NCBI RefSeq assembly: GCF_011492965.1 | Contig: NZ_CP045121.1 | Location: 992,001 to 1,056,000, forward strand | DNA: 64,000 nucleotides | From: Rubrobacter marinus | GTDB lineage: Bacteria > Actinomycetota > Rubrobacteria > Rubrobacterales > Rubrobacteraceae | Direction of reading: 5' to 3' | Shown here: positions 33,815-41,617 of the stretch, one piece after another | How positions within the stretch are numbered: the stretch's first letter is position 1 | Layout: every line of letters begins with the position of its first letter | The notes under the pieces: model-generated | Database searches by the model: none | Told to the model about the DNA's origin: nothing | What the model saw: only the letters and a program-made list of their open reading frames with translations | Program-made: the position numbers and the translations under genes

Positions 33815-34233
33815 GGGCGTTGGACGAGCCGTTCACGCTGCTGGAACGCGTCCCGAAGGTGGAGGGCGCGCTTCCACGTCCCGCTGGTGCAGGTGAACAC
33901 GGACGCGGCTTCGGCGGCGAGTGCCACCTCGGCGCGAATATGATCCGCTCGGGAATCTCCGCGTTCCCGCTCTCTGAGATGGACGTCCTGATCATCGAGG
34001 ACGTGGGGAACCGGATGTGTCCGGCAGAGTTCGAGGTCGGGGAGGACGTACGCGTGACGGTCTACTCCGTCACCGAGGGCGAAGAGAGGCCCTTCAAGTA
34101 CCCCATTACGTTCCGCTCCGCGGACCTCGTGCTCGTCAACAAGGTAGATCTACTGGAGCACCTGGACTTCGACCTAGACCAGTTCCTTGGCTACCTCGAC
34201 GCCGCCAAACCGGGCGTCGAACGCGTCATGTAG
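33815..34233 (+). pseudogene. hypB: Remnant of hydrogenase/urease nickel-insertion GTPase HypB
   Basis: The readable middle of HypB: ECHLGANMIR (family CHLDAxM), DVLIIEDVGNRMCPAEFEVGEDVRV (Walker B and the CPAEFDLGE block), VTEGEERPFKYPITFR and ADLVLVNKVDLL (the NKxD guanine-recognition motif). It ends at 34233, before the family's C-terminal region. Upstream, QVNTDAASAAS matches in another frame, but the Walker A P-loop (GxxGSGKT) and metal-binding N-terminus are absent. No other hyp or hydrogenase gene is in the window. It lies between two tRNA genes on the opposite strand, a common landing site for transferred DNA. Confidence 0.7.
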
Positions 34234-34265
34234 AAGCGCGGTGCATCGCCACCGACGCGGGAAGA

Positions 34266-34283
34266 GCCGGGAGTTTTCCCGGC
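34266..34283 (-). terminator. Terminator-like hairpin downstream of tRNA-Val
   Basis: Stem GCCGGG/CCCGGC with a 6-nt loop. Read on the minus strand it is followed by TCTTCC. Confidence 0.5.
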
Positions 34284-34322
34284 CCTCTGTATCATCGCGA
34301 CGTTGGTGCTACTAGAACCGAG

Positions 34323-34394
34323 TGGGCGATGCTGGTTTCGAACCAGCGACCTCTGCCGTGTGAAGGCAGCGCTCTCCCGCTGAGCTAATCGCCC
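34323..34394 (-). tRNA. tRNA-Val(CAC)
   Basis: On the minus strand: acceptor GGGCGAT with ATCGCCC, D-arm GCTC-AGCGGGA-GAGC, anticodon stem CTGCC/GGCAG with loop TTCACAC (anticodon CAC), and T-arm GCTGG-TTCGAAA-CCAGC. Discriminator A; CCA not encoded. A TATATT box lies about 20 nt upstream. Confidence 0.96.
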
Positions 34395-34468
34395 CTGTTC
34401 CGCAAATATACCACCGGGTGCCATGGCTTTTAAAGGCTTCGGGACGTTCGCCCTTTATCGCGCAGACC

Positions 34469-34495
34469 GGGGGCCGGGCACGAAGCCCGGCCCCC
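34469..34495 (-). terminator. Hairpin downstream of the secreted-protein gene
   Basis: A perfect 10-bp stem (GGGGGCCGGG at 34469-34478 with CCCGGCCCCC at 34486-34495) around a 7-nt loop, with no T-tract on the minus strand. Confidence 0.5.
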
Positions 34496-34535
34496 GCTGT
34501 TCCATCTTCTGGTGGGACTCTGCTGCCGGCTGCTG

Positions 34536-35246
34536 TTACAGCGCGCCTGCCCCGGCACCCGCCCCCACGCCGGGGAAACCGATCTCCTCGGGGGGCTGGC
34601 CGCTCTGCTTGATGCGGCTGCTGAGCGAGAGGAGCCTGGCGAAGTCGGAGGCGCCGGTCACGTACTGCGCCGTCCCGTCGGAGACGCTACCCGAAGCGCT
34701 TGCGGCGCGCGTCACGCCCTTGACGCGCCCGGAGAACGAGAAGCCCGTCGTCTCGTAGCTGTAGCGCTCCTTGAAGCGCCTCGGGGCGGCCGTCGCCGAC
34801 CAGTTGAGATCCACGTCGACGGAGAAGGTGTTGCCCGAGACCTCGTCCGTCATCTGAACGGTCGTGTCGAGCGACGCGGTGCCGAGGTTCTTGCCGACCG
34901 CGAAGTCGCCGCCGCTCAGAGGCGCGAAGCCGAAGGCAGCCATGAGCAACTGGGGCTCCTCCGCCCCCGGTCCCGGCGCGGGCTCGGGCGCGCAGGCGTC
35001 GTACTTGTAGATCTGGACGACCGCCTCCGAGGGCGCCCCGAAGCCCTGCTGCGGGGCCTGCCGCCCCTTGGAATCCTGCGCCGAGACGAGGACGTCGGTG
35101 CCCACGCATCCCTTGACGTTCGAGAAGGCGGCATCGGCGACCTTGCCCCTGTAACGGAAGGTCTCCGACTGTGCGGACGCGGGGAGCGCCAACACCAGGG
35201 CCGTCGACAAGGCGAGAACCACCGCAAAGACGTGTTTACCTCTCAT
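34536..35246 (-). CDS. Secreted protein of unknown function
   Basis: A 236-aa protein with a classical signal peptide (MRGKHVFAVVLALSTALVLA, cleavage likely after LPASA). The mature part is beta-rich with two early cysteines (KGCVGTDVLVSAQ and YDACAPEPAPG) that could form a disulfide, a Pro/Gly linker and a Gly/Ala tail. GAGAGGAGAGGG precedes the ATG. No family recognised. It faces away from the Roadblock gene across an AT-rich region of about 250 bp. Confidence 0.7.
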   Translation of the reverse strand: MRGKHVFAVVLALSTALVLALPASAQSETFRYRGKVADAAFSNVKGCVGTDVLVSAQDSKGRQAPQQGFGAPSEAVVQIYKYDACAPEPAPGPGAEEPQLLMAAFGFAPLSGGDFAVGKNLGTASLDTTVQMTDEVSGNTFSVDVDLNWSATAAPRRFKERYSYETTGFSFSGRVKGVTRAASASGSVSDGTAQYVTGASDFARLLSLSSRIKQSGQPPEEIGFPGVGAGAGAGAL

Positions 35247-35493
35247 CCCTCTCCTCTCGACCCGGCTACCGCCGGACTACCCGCACATGGTTGCCAAAGT
35301 AGCAGGGGTTGAACCGCGACGAAACGTAAAAACAAACAAAATGCATAACCGGATAAAAACATTGGCCGTTGGCAAAGCAGCGGCAATTCCCGATCCGGGT
35401 TCTCGACGGGGATGGAGCCCTCCGGCGGGGGCCGTGGGGGAGGGGGTTGGTATAATGCCCGCCCGGGAAGCCAAAGGTAGTAGGAGGATGGGA
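35247..35493. promoter_or_regulatory. AT-rich divergent intergenic region with nested inverted repeats
   Basis: Much AT-richer than its surroundings (35310-35370). Outer arms AACCGGAT (about 35346) and ATCCGGGTT (about 35393) enclose ATTGGCCG (about 35362) and CGGCAAT (about 35379) with the loop TTGGCAAAGCAG. On the minus strand the inner hairpin is followed by CAATGTTTTT, like a terminator. A perfect TATAAT (35451-35456) lies before the Roadblock gene. Confidence 0.45.
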
Positions 35494-36114
35494 ATGGCCG
35501 AGCGAGGCGCGATCGGCGCGGGGGAGTTGGAAGGTCTGCTCGAGGGCTTGCGGTCGCTCTCGGGCGAGGTTACGACGGCGGCGGTGCTCTCCGGTACCGG
35601 GGATCTGCGGGCCGCGACGGTGCAGGCCGGGGTGGATCGGGAACGGTACGGCGCGATGCTCGCGGCGCTCGCCGGGCTCGCCCGTCGGACGGCGCGCGAG
35701 GGCGGCGAAGGCGCGTTCGCGCAGGCCAGGATCGGGGTCGAGGACGGGTACGTCCTGCTCGTCGGTCTGTCGGGGGGAGGGACCCTCGCCGCGACGACCG
35801 GCCCCGAGGCCCGCGTCGGCCTCGTCCTCTACGACATGCGCAACGTCCGCGGTGAGCTGGAGCGGGTGTTGGGCTCCGACGAGCCCGCCGCCGGGAAGGG
35901 GACGAGGATGAGGAAGGTTTTCGGCGGTCTGCTGCTTCTAGGAGCCGCGGCCGGGGCCGGGTACGCGGTGCGCAACTACCTCAGAGACCCTGCCAGCGAA
36001 GTCGGGGGCGAGGTCAGGATCACGCTGGAGGGCGGGGCGGAGATCGAGCCCGACCCCGGCATCGCCCGGGAATTCACGGACATCGCCCGGAGGGTGCTAG
36101 AGATCTCCGGCTAG
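35494..36114 (+). CDS. Roadblock/LC7-like domain protein with C-terminal membrane helix
   Basis: A 206-aa protein. The N-terminal 130 residues resemble a Roadblock/LC7 (MglB-like) fold: LEGLLEGLRSLSGEVTTAAVLSGTGDLRAAT, ERYGAMLAALAGLARRTA and VLLVGLSGGGTLAATTG. A transmembrane helix (VFGGLLLLGAAAGAGYAV) follows near residue 150, with a short acidic extracytosolic tail. Such modules usually regulate small Ras-like GTPases, but none is adjacent. ATG 35494 is preferred (GGAGG 6 nt upstream) to the in-frame ATG at 35488. The fold assignment is from pattern only. Confidence 0.6.
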   Translation: MAERGAIGAGELEGLLEGLRSLSGEVTTAAVLSGTGDLRAATVQAGVDRERYGAMLAALAGLARRTAREGGEGAFAQARIGVEDGYVLLVGLSGGGTLAATTGPEARVGLVLYDMRNVRGELERVLGSDEPAAGKGTRMRKVFGGLLLLGAAAGAGYAVRNYLRDPASEVGGEVRITLEGGAEIEPDPGIAREFTDIARRVLEISG

Positions 36115-36136
36115 GCCCCCGAGGGCCTGACGGAGC

Positions 36137-37360
36137 CTAGGCCCGCGCGAGATCCGCGGAGAGGTTGCGGGCCTCGAGGATGCGCCCGAGGGCGAGGCCT
36201 ATCTGGGAGTTCGGGGTGGAGGCCCGGCGGTGATGCCGATGCGCACCGGCCCGTCGGGCAGCCAGCCCGTCTCCTCGACCTCTTCGCGCGGGTCGAGGGG
36301 GTGCCCGGGGCTTGTGGCGGATGGTGTCGCCGTCTATGCAGTCGCCGCTCGCTATGTGGTAGCTGCGGGGGACCCTCTCGGCCGCGATGATCGCGAGGTT
36401 GTTCGTGTTCGAGGAGTTGTAGCCACCGACGGTAACGACGACGTCCAGCGGATGGTCCAGGAGCGCGAGGAGCGCGTCCTGGCGGTCCTGGGTCGCCGAG
36501 CAGATGGTGTCGAAGAGCTCGAAGTGCTCGGCGAGGTTCTCCTCACCGTAGCGCTCGATCATGGCCTTCCTGAGCTCCTCGCCGACGGCCATGGTCTCCG
36601 TCATGAGCATCGTGGTCTGGTTGGCGACGCCGACCTTCTGGAGGTCCTCTCCCGGGTCGAAGCCGGGGCTCATGCCGTGGGAGAGCTTCTCGCGGAGCTC
36701 AGCGGCGTCCATCCGTCCGAGGATGAAATCCGTGACGTAGCCGGTCTCCTTGAGGTTTCGGACGATAAGGTACTTGCCGTTGCCGCCGTCCTTCTCCGTC
36801 TGGGAGGCGGTGGCCTTCGTCTCCTCGTGGTAGTACTTGCCGTGGATGATGCTCGTGAAGCCCTTCTTGGCGTAGCGCGTGACGCGCTTCCACACGGAGA
36901 GGACCGAGCCGCAGGTGGTGTCCACGACGATGCACTCGCGGTCGCGCAGCTTCTTCACCCAGTCCACGGGCGCGCCGAAGGCGGGGAGGAGGACGACGTC
37001 CTCGGGGGTCAGGGTGTCGAAGAGCTCGTCCGGGCGGCCGTTGAAGCCCTCGGAGAGAAACTCGATGCCCATCTCGCGCAGGCGGTTGTTCATGGAAGGG
37101 TTGTGGATCATGTCGCCGGTAATAAAGATCCGGCGGTCCGGGAACTTCTCCCGCGTCTGGAAGGCGTAGTCCACGGCGCGATCCACGCCGTAGCAGAAGC
37201 CGAACTCGTCGGCGAGGCGGACCGTCAGCCCCTCGGCCTCCAGGAGGTTGCCGTTCTCGCGGACCTTGTCCACGATCTCCGAGCGGTAGTCGCGGTTGAG
37301 GAGGTGCTGTATGTTCTCCCGCATCTTGAAGCCCTTGCGGTAATACGTCTCTCGCTCCAC
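36137..37360 (-). CDS. ispH: 4-hydroxy-3-methylbut-2-enyl diphosphate reductase, plant/cyanobacterial type (frameshifts)
   Basis: Fe-S enzyme of the last MEP-pathway step, making IPP and DMAPP, the precursors for the carotenoids encoded at 42.8-45.9 kb. Cluster cysteines lie at about residues 56 (FGFCYGVD), 150 (DTTCGSV) and 287 (DTICSATQDRQ). The extended N-terminus (MRENIQHLLNRDYRSEIVDK) and length of about 407 aa mark the plant/cyanobacterial subtype rather than the 310-aa E. coli type. Breaks near 36310 and 36225 shift the frame and back; the true end reads ASTPNSQIGLALGRILEARNL. Divergent from the receiver-domain gene. Confidence 0.9.
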   Translation of the reverse strand: MERETYYRKGFKMRENIQHLLNRDYRSEIVDKVRENGNLLEAEGLTVRLADEFGFCYGVDRAVDYAFQTREKFPDRRIFITGDMIHNPSMNNRLREMGIEFLSEGFNGRPDELFDTLTPEDVVLLPAFGAPVDWVKKLRDRECIVVDTTCGSVLSVWKRVTRYAKKGFTSIIHGKYYHEETKATASQTEKDGGNGKYLIVRNLKETGYVTDFILGRMDAAELREKLSHGMSPGFDPGEDLQKVGVANQTTMLMTETMAVGEELRKAMIERYGEENLAEHFELFDTICSATQDRQDALLALLDHPLDVVVTVGGYNSSNTNNLAIIAAERVPRSYHIASGDCIDGDTIRHKPRAPPRPARRGRGDGLAARRAGAHRHHRRASTPNSQIGLALGRILEARNLSADLARA

Positions 37361-37475
37361 GAACCCACCCCTCGATGTTCAAGAATCCAATCTCTAACGT
37401 TCGACCCCAATGTTATCCCATCTCCCCCCGCGCGTCGGCGCGAATCGTGCGTGGTTTCTCATACGCCGTATGGTG

Positions 37476-37481
37476 TAAAAT
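37476..37481 (+). promoter_or_regulatory. -10 box (TAAAAT) for the receiver-domain gene
   Basis: TAAAAT is 8 nt before the ATG at 37490, with TGGTTT about 18 bp further upstream as a weak -35. No ribosome site, so probably leaderless. Confidence 0.5.
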
Positions 37482-37489
37482 CTCGTCCT

Positions 37490-37873
37490 ATGGCTCCTAC
37501 GGTGATGCTCGCCGACGACGATCCCATCCTTCTGGCCTCGGCCGCCGACGCCCTGCGCGGTGCCGGCTTCAAGGTCGTTGAGGCCGCGAGCGGGCAGGCG
37601 GCCCTGCAGTCCGCCCTTGCCCGCAAGGTCGACCTTATCGTCATGGACGTCTCGATGCCCGAGGTCGGCGGCGTCGAGGTCTGTCACTGCCTCAAGGCGA
37701 TGCCCAAGACCCAGAAGATCCCGGTAGTCCTCACGGTCTACAAAAAGGACCCGGCGGCCAGGACCCTGGGCGAACGCACCCACGGCTCCGTTCGCGTCCT
37801 GCGCAAGCCGTTCGCCCCGGAGGAACTGGTCGAGCTCGCTCGCCGGCTCGTCAAGCAGAAGTCCTTAATCTAA
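37490..37873 (+). CDS. Stand-alone response-regulator receiver domain
   Basis: A 127-aa CheY-like receiver with no output domain. Acidic pocket D9-D11, phospho-acceptor D53 (VMDVSMPE), T82 (LTVYKK) and K106 (LRKPF) are all present, so phosphorylation should be possible. No histidine kinase is adjacent. It lies between ispH and an MFS pump. Probable roles are phosphorelay or protein-protein signalling. Confidence 0.92.
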   Translation: MAPTVMLADDDPILLASAADALRGAGFKVVEAASGQAALQSALARKVDLIVMDVSMPEVGGVEVCHCLKAMPKTQKIPVVLTVYKKDPAARTLGERTHGSVRVLRKPFAPEELVELARRLVKQKSLI

Positions 37874-38011
37874 GCTCGGGTGTCCCTCGCCGGTGTCCCG
37901 TCTCCGTCGGCCGTGAGCGTCCGGCGCTCGTGTCCCGGTCGCCGGGGACGGAAGCCGCGCGCTGACGGCATCTTCCGCTCGAGAGGGCGAAGCCTCGGGG
38001 GCGTCTAGGGG

Positions 38012-39528
38012 ATGGGCATGAGCCCCGGCGCAAGGCGCTCGTTACGCTGGCCACCCTCGTCGGGACCTTTCTCGCGGCGCTCGACTCGACCGTGGTCGGC
38101 ACGGCGATGCCCACGGTCATCGGGGATCTCGGGGGCTGCCGCTCTACCCGTGGGTCTTCGCCTCGTATCTTCTCGCCGCGACCGTCACGGGCCGGTCTTC
38201 GGGAAGCTCTCGGACACGTACGGGCGCAAGCCGATCTACCTCGCGGGATCTCCCTGTTTCTCGCGGGGAGCGTGCTTGCGGGGACCTCGGAGAGCATGTC
38301 CGGTTTGATCGCCTACCGCGCGTTGCAGGGCCTCGGGCGGGGGCGGTCCAGCCCGTGGCGGTGACGATCGTCGGGGACATCTTCGAGCTGGAGACGAGGG
38401 CGCGCGTCCAGGGCTCTTCGGGGCGGTGTGGGGGATCTCCGCCGTGATAGGCCCGGCGGCGGGCGGCCTGATCACGGACTACGCCTCGTGGCGCTGGGTC
38501 TTCTACGTGAACGTCCCGTTCGGCCTCGCCGCGGCCGTCCTCCTCGCCCTCACCCTCACCGAGAACTTCGAGCGGCGCCGGAGCCGGCCGGACTACCTCG
38601 GCGTCTCCCTGCTCACGGGGGGCCTCATCGCCGTCCTGCTCGCGCTTCTCGGCCAGGGGGGCGCGCCCTCGCTCTCCGGCGGGACGCTCGCGCTCTTCTT
38701 CGGCGGCCTCGCGGCGCTCGGGCTCTTCGTTGTCGTGGAGCGCAGGGCCGAGGATCCGGTCGTGCCCCCGATCCTCTTCGGGACCGGGTGTTCAGGGTCG
38801 CGGTGCTCGGCAACGTCGCCCTCGGCGGCGTGCTCTTCGGGGTCTCGGTCTACGTGCCGCTGTTCGTGCAGGGGCGCTGGCCGGGACGGCGGTGACGGCG
38901 GGGGCGGTCGTCGCGCCGCTCTCGGTGGGATGGCCGCTCGGATCGGTGGTCGGGGGCGCATGATCCTGCGCCGCGGCTACCGCGGCGCGCTCCTCCTGGG
39001 CGCCGCCTTCGTGGCCGCGGGCGGGGCGCTGTGCGTGCCGATGGACCGGGGACGCCCCTCCTGTACGTCGTCTTCGCGATGTTCGTGATCGGGCTCGGGC
39101 TCGGCTTCTCGAGCACGGCCTACCTCGTCAGCGTCCAGAACGCCGTCCCCTGGCAGAGGCGCGGCGCCGCCACCTCCTCGATCGTCTTTTTCCGGACCGT
39201 CGGCGGCTCCGTCGCGGTCGCGGTGATGGGTGCCCTCCTGAACGCCTCCCTCGGCTCCCGCTACGGGGACGCCGTCGAGAGGGCGGCGGGGGGAGACGCC
39301 GGCCTCGCCCGCCTGCTCGCCGACCCGAACTCCCTCCTGCAGCCGGCGCTGCGCGACCGCGTCCCGCCGGAGGCCTACGCCGAGCTCGCCTCCTCCCTCG
39401 CCGCCGCGCTCTCCCCGACCTTCTACGGGCTCCTGGCCCTGGGCCTCGCCTCCCTGGCCGTCGCCGCCTTCTTCCCCGGTGGCAGCGCCAAGAGCCTCGT
39501 CAACCGCGAGGAGGACCCCGTTGCCTGA
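38012..39528 (+). CDS. MFS multidrug efflux transporter, DHA2 (14-helix) family (many frameshifts)
   Basis: EmrB/QacA-type drug/proton antiporter. The family blocks appear in order over three frames: FLAALDSTVVGTAMPTVIGDLG (helix 1), GKLSDTYGRKPIYLAG, YRALQGLG, AVIGPAAGGLITDYASWRWVFYVNVPFGL (helix 5 motif C and RWxFxxNxP), RVAVLGNVALGGVLFGVSVYVPLFVQG, and SSTAYLVSVQNAVPWQRRGAATS. About eight to ten breaks occur between 38025 and 39060, most in G runs. Because every domain is present and no stop falls where the frames overlap, consensus errors are likelier than a pseudogene. The next gene's TTG overlaps the stop. Confidence 0.75.
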
Positions 39529-40183
39529 CCCCACTCGCGAGCTCCCCTTCGAAGAGCTGCCGCCCCCGCCCCTGTACAAGCTGGTCGACGAGGAGGGGCG
39601 GGACGTCTTCGCGGAGGCCGAGGTCGGCGGCGAGCCCGCGACCGTCGGAGTCCTCCTCGAGAGCGAAGAGCTGGCGCGAGAGCTCTCCGAAGACGCCGCG
39701 GAGCACGGGCTGGAAGCCCTCTCCGGCCTGGAGCCGCGCGTCCTGCCGGGCTGGGCGGCGGTCGAGGTCTTCGCGTCGGCGGGGGAGGGGTACGTGCTCG
39801 TGGTCTCCGAAGCGGGGACGGGCCTCTTCTACGCCGGGACGTCGCGCGCCGCGCGGCCGAACCCGCCCGGAGACGACGTTTCCCGTCTACCTCATCTCCG
39901 ACGCGAGGGCGAGGCACCCCTCCTGACCGTCGAGACGGACGGGGGAGAGGTGCTCGTGACCGCGCTGTTCACGAGCACCGAGAAGGCGACCGCCTTCCGC
40001 GACGCCGCCCCGCACCTCGACCTCCCCGAGGGCCTAGGCGTGATAGACGATGCGGGGGGACTCGTCCGGCACGCGCGTATCGCGCGGGAGGCCGGCGCGG
40101 AGTACGCGGTGTTCGACCCCGAGACCGGCCTCGCGGAGGCCATCCCGATAGAGGAGTTGATGCGTGAACCACACCAACGGTAG
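39521..40183 (+). CDS. Hypothetical protein with two SseB-like halves
   Basis: About 220 aa. The first half has PPPPLYKLVDEEGRDVFAEAEV and VLLESEELARELSEDAA; the second has LVTALFTSTEKATAFRDAAPHL and AEYAVFDPETGLAEAIPIEELMRE, which recalls SseB-type domains. Between 39860 and 39900 the reading FPVYLISDA is better in another frame, so two nearby compensating frameshifts probably exist. TTG start 39521 overlaps the MFS stop by 8 nt. Function unknown. Confidence 0.55.
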   Translation: MPDPTRELPFEELPPPPLYKLVDEEGRDVFAEAEVGGEPATVGVLLESEELARELSEDAAEHGLEALSGLEPRVLPGWAAVEVFASAGEGYVLVVSEAGTGLFYAGTSRAARPNPPGDDVSRLPHLRREGEAPLLTVETDGGEVLVTALFTSTEKATAFRDAAPHLDLPEGLGVIDDAGGLVRHARIAREAGAEYAVFDPETGLAEAIPIEELMREPHQR

Positions 40184-40775
40184 CCGTAGGACCCTTGGCG
40201 TCGACGTGGACAGCACGGTCTGGAACCTCAGCGAGTGGGTCTGCGAGGCCGTCCGTGAGGAGACCGGCGAGGTGCTGGACCCCGAGGAGCTCACGACCTG
40301 GACGCACGTCCTCGACGCCTACGGGGAGATGGCGGCGATGCGCATCTACACGCGCGCCCTCTCCCCGAGGCGGGTCCGCGAGCGAGACCCCTACCCCGGC
40401 TCCCCGGAGGCCCTGCGCACCCTGCAGGAGGAGCGGGGCGTGCGGGTGCACTTCGTCACCCACAACTGGGACCCCGCGGGGATGACCCCGTACCTCGAGC
40501 CCTGGCTCAAGGAGCACTTCGGGCCCGACGTCGGGCTGACCGTCACCACGGAGGACAAGCTCGGCATCCTGCGCGAGCTCGGTGCCTTCGGCATCGTGGA
40601 CGACCGGCCGGAGACCATCCGCCGCGTCGCGGACGCCGGGTTGTGGACGGCGACCATGATCCAGCCGTGGAACCGCAAGGTCGTCGCCGAGCGAGACGAC
40701 GTCCACGGCTTCGAGTCCTGGCACGAGTTCCCCGGCCTCCTGCCGACCTTGCCCGGCGGCGCGAACGGCGCTTGA
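40164..40775 (+). CDS. HAD-family 5'(3')-deoxyribonucleotidase-like protein
   Basis: A 203-aa HAD-superfamily hydrolase. Motif I GVDVDSTVWNLSEWV carries the nucleophile and acid aspartates (DxDxT); motif II VHFVTHNWD and motif IV GIVDDRPETIRR follow. The arrangement matches the NT5C/YqfW nucleotidase group, which removes phosphate from deoxynucleotides. GTG 40164 overlaps the end of the preceding gene, suggesting coupling. Confidence 0.75.
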   Translation: MNHTNGSRRTLGVDVDSTVWNLSEWVCEAVREETGEVLDPEELTTWTHVLDAYGEMAAMRIYTRALSPRRVRERDPYPGSPEALRTLQEERGVRVHFVTHNWDPAGMTPYLEPWLKEHFGPDVGLTVTTEDKLGILRELGAFGIVDDRPETIRRVADAGLWTATMIQPWNRKVVAERDDVHGFESWHEFPGLLPTLPGGANGA

Positions 40776-40800
40776 ATACCGGGGACCGAAAGGTAGGAGC

Positions 40801-41034
40801 GTGCCGTCCACAAGCCTCCCCCCGCGCCTCGTCCTGCAAGTGACGCCGCTCTCGCTATCGGTGCCGATGCCTCTCCACCCGTCGCCCCCCGACGACGTCG
40901 CGGACGAGCTCGTGCCCGTCGCGGGCTCGTGGACGGCGCTGCGCGCGGTGCGGTTCGTCCTCTTCGCGCTCACGGGCTGTGCGGTCCGGGCCGCCGCAAG
41001 AGCGCGCGGCCTCGCCGGTCCGGGGACCGCCTGA
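40801..41034 (+). CDS. Possible truncated ACT-domain-like protein
   Basis: A 77-aa ORF. The N-terminal LPPRLVLQVTPLSLSV and the segment RAVRFVLFALTG recall the two halves of CASTOR-type ACT proteins (family PLDFxLTGVL). The usual C-terminal strand is missing and composition is Pro/Ala/Arg-rich. It could be a frameshifted remnant or a chance frame. GTG start with GAAAGG upstream. Confidence 0.3.
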   Translation: MPSTSLPPRLVLQVTPLSLSVPMPLHPSPPDDVADELVPVAGSWTALRAVRFVLFALTGCAVRAAARARGLAGPGTA

Positions 41035-41035
41035 G

Positions 41036-41614
41036 ATGCGCCGGAGGGCGAGGGGCGGCGCGGCGGCGGGCGGACCGCCGAGGCTGGAGACGGAGCGCCT
41101 GATCCTGCGCGCGCTGACGCCGGACGACGCCGCGGCCGTCTTCGCCTACGCCTCCGACCCCGAGGTGGCGCGTTACATGTCCTTCGAGACCCACCGCTCC
41201 CTGGGCGACGCGGAGGCCTTTCTGGACCTGACGATGGGCCGCTACGGGAGCGGCGACGCGCCGGACTGGGGGCTGGTCTACAAGGGCGACGGGCGGCTCA
41301 TCGGCACCGCGGGGTTTGTCGCCTGGGAGCGCGAGCACGCCCGCGCCGAGGTCGGCTACATCCTGCACCGGGACTACTGGGGCAGGGGGCTCGTGGCGGA
41401 GGCGCTGGCCGCCATGATCTCCTACGGCTTCGAGAAGCTGGACCTCAACCGCATCGAGGCCCGCTGCTTCGCCGAGAACGCGGCCTCGGCGCGCGTCATG
41501 GAGAAGGCCGGGATGACCTACGAGGGGACGATGCGGCAGCGGGAGTTCCTGAAGGGGGCGTACCGGGACATGAAGCTGTACGCGATCCTCAAGGACGAGC
41601 ACCGCCGCCCGTAG
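41036..41614 (+). CDS. GNAT acetyltransferase, RimJ/RimL type
   Basis: A 192-aa acetyltransferase. LETERLILRALTPDDAAAV begins the domain; AEVGYILHRDYWGRGLVAEAL is the acetyl-CoA loop and FAENAASARVMEKAGMTYEG is motif B. Closely parallels the GNAT at 27.7-28.2 kb. ATG 41036 follows the preceding stop by 1 nt (TGAGATG). Substrate unknown; converges with the aminotransferase gene. Confidence 0.9.
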   Translation: MRRRARGGAAAGGPPRLETERLILRALTPDDAAAVFAYASDPEVARYMSFETHRSLGDAEAFLDLTMGRYGSGDAPDWGLVYKGDGRLIGTAGFVAWEREHARAEVGYILHRDYWGRGLVAEALAAMISYGFEKLDLNRIEARCFAENAASARVMEKAGMTYEGTMRQREFLKGAYRDMKLYAILKDEHRRP

Positions 41615-41617
41615 GCG

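Noticed and set aside
35340..35410. Possible c-di-GMP (GEMM) riboswitch because of GGCAAAGC and paired arms
   Set aside because: The GAAA tetraloop receptor parts and second stem of GEMM are absent; kept only as a structured region.
36230..37873. 547-aa plus-strand ORF ending in a receiver domain
   Set aside because: Only the last 127 residues (from ATG 37490) are real; the rest is antisense to ispH.
38012..39528. Calling the DHA2 pump a true pseudogene
   Set aside because: All family blocks are in order and most breaks are G-run single-base losses, as in many essential genes of this window.
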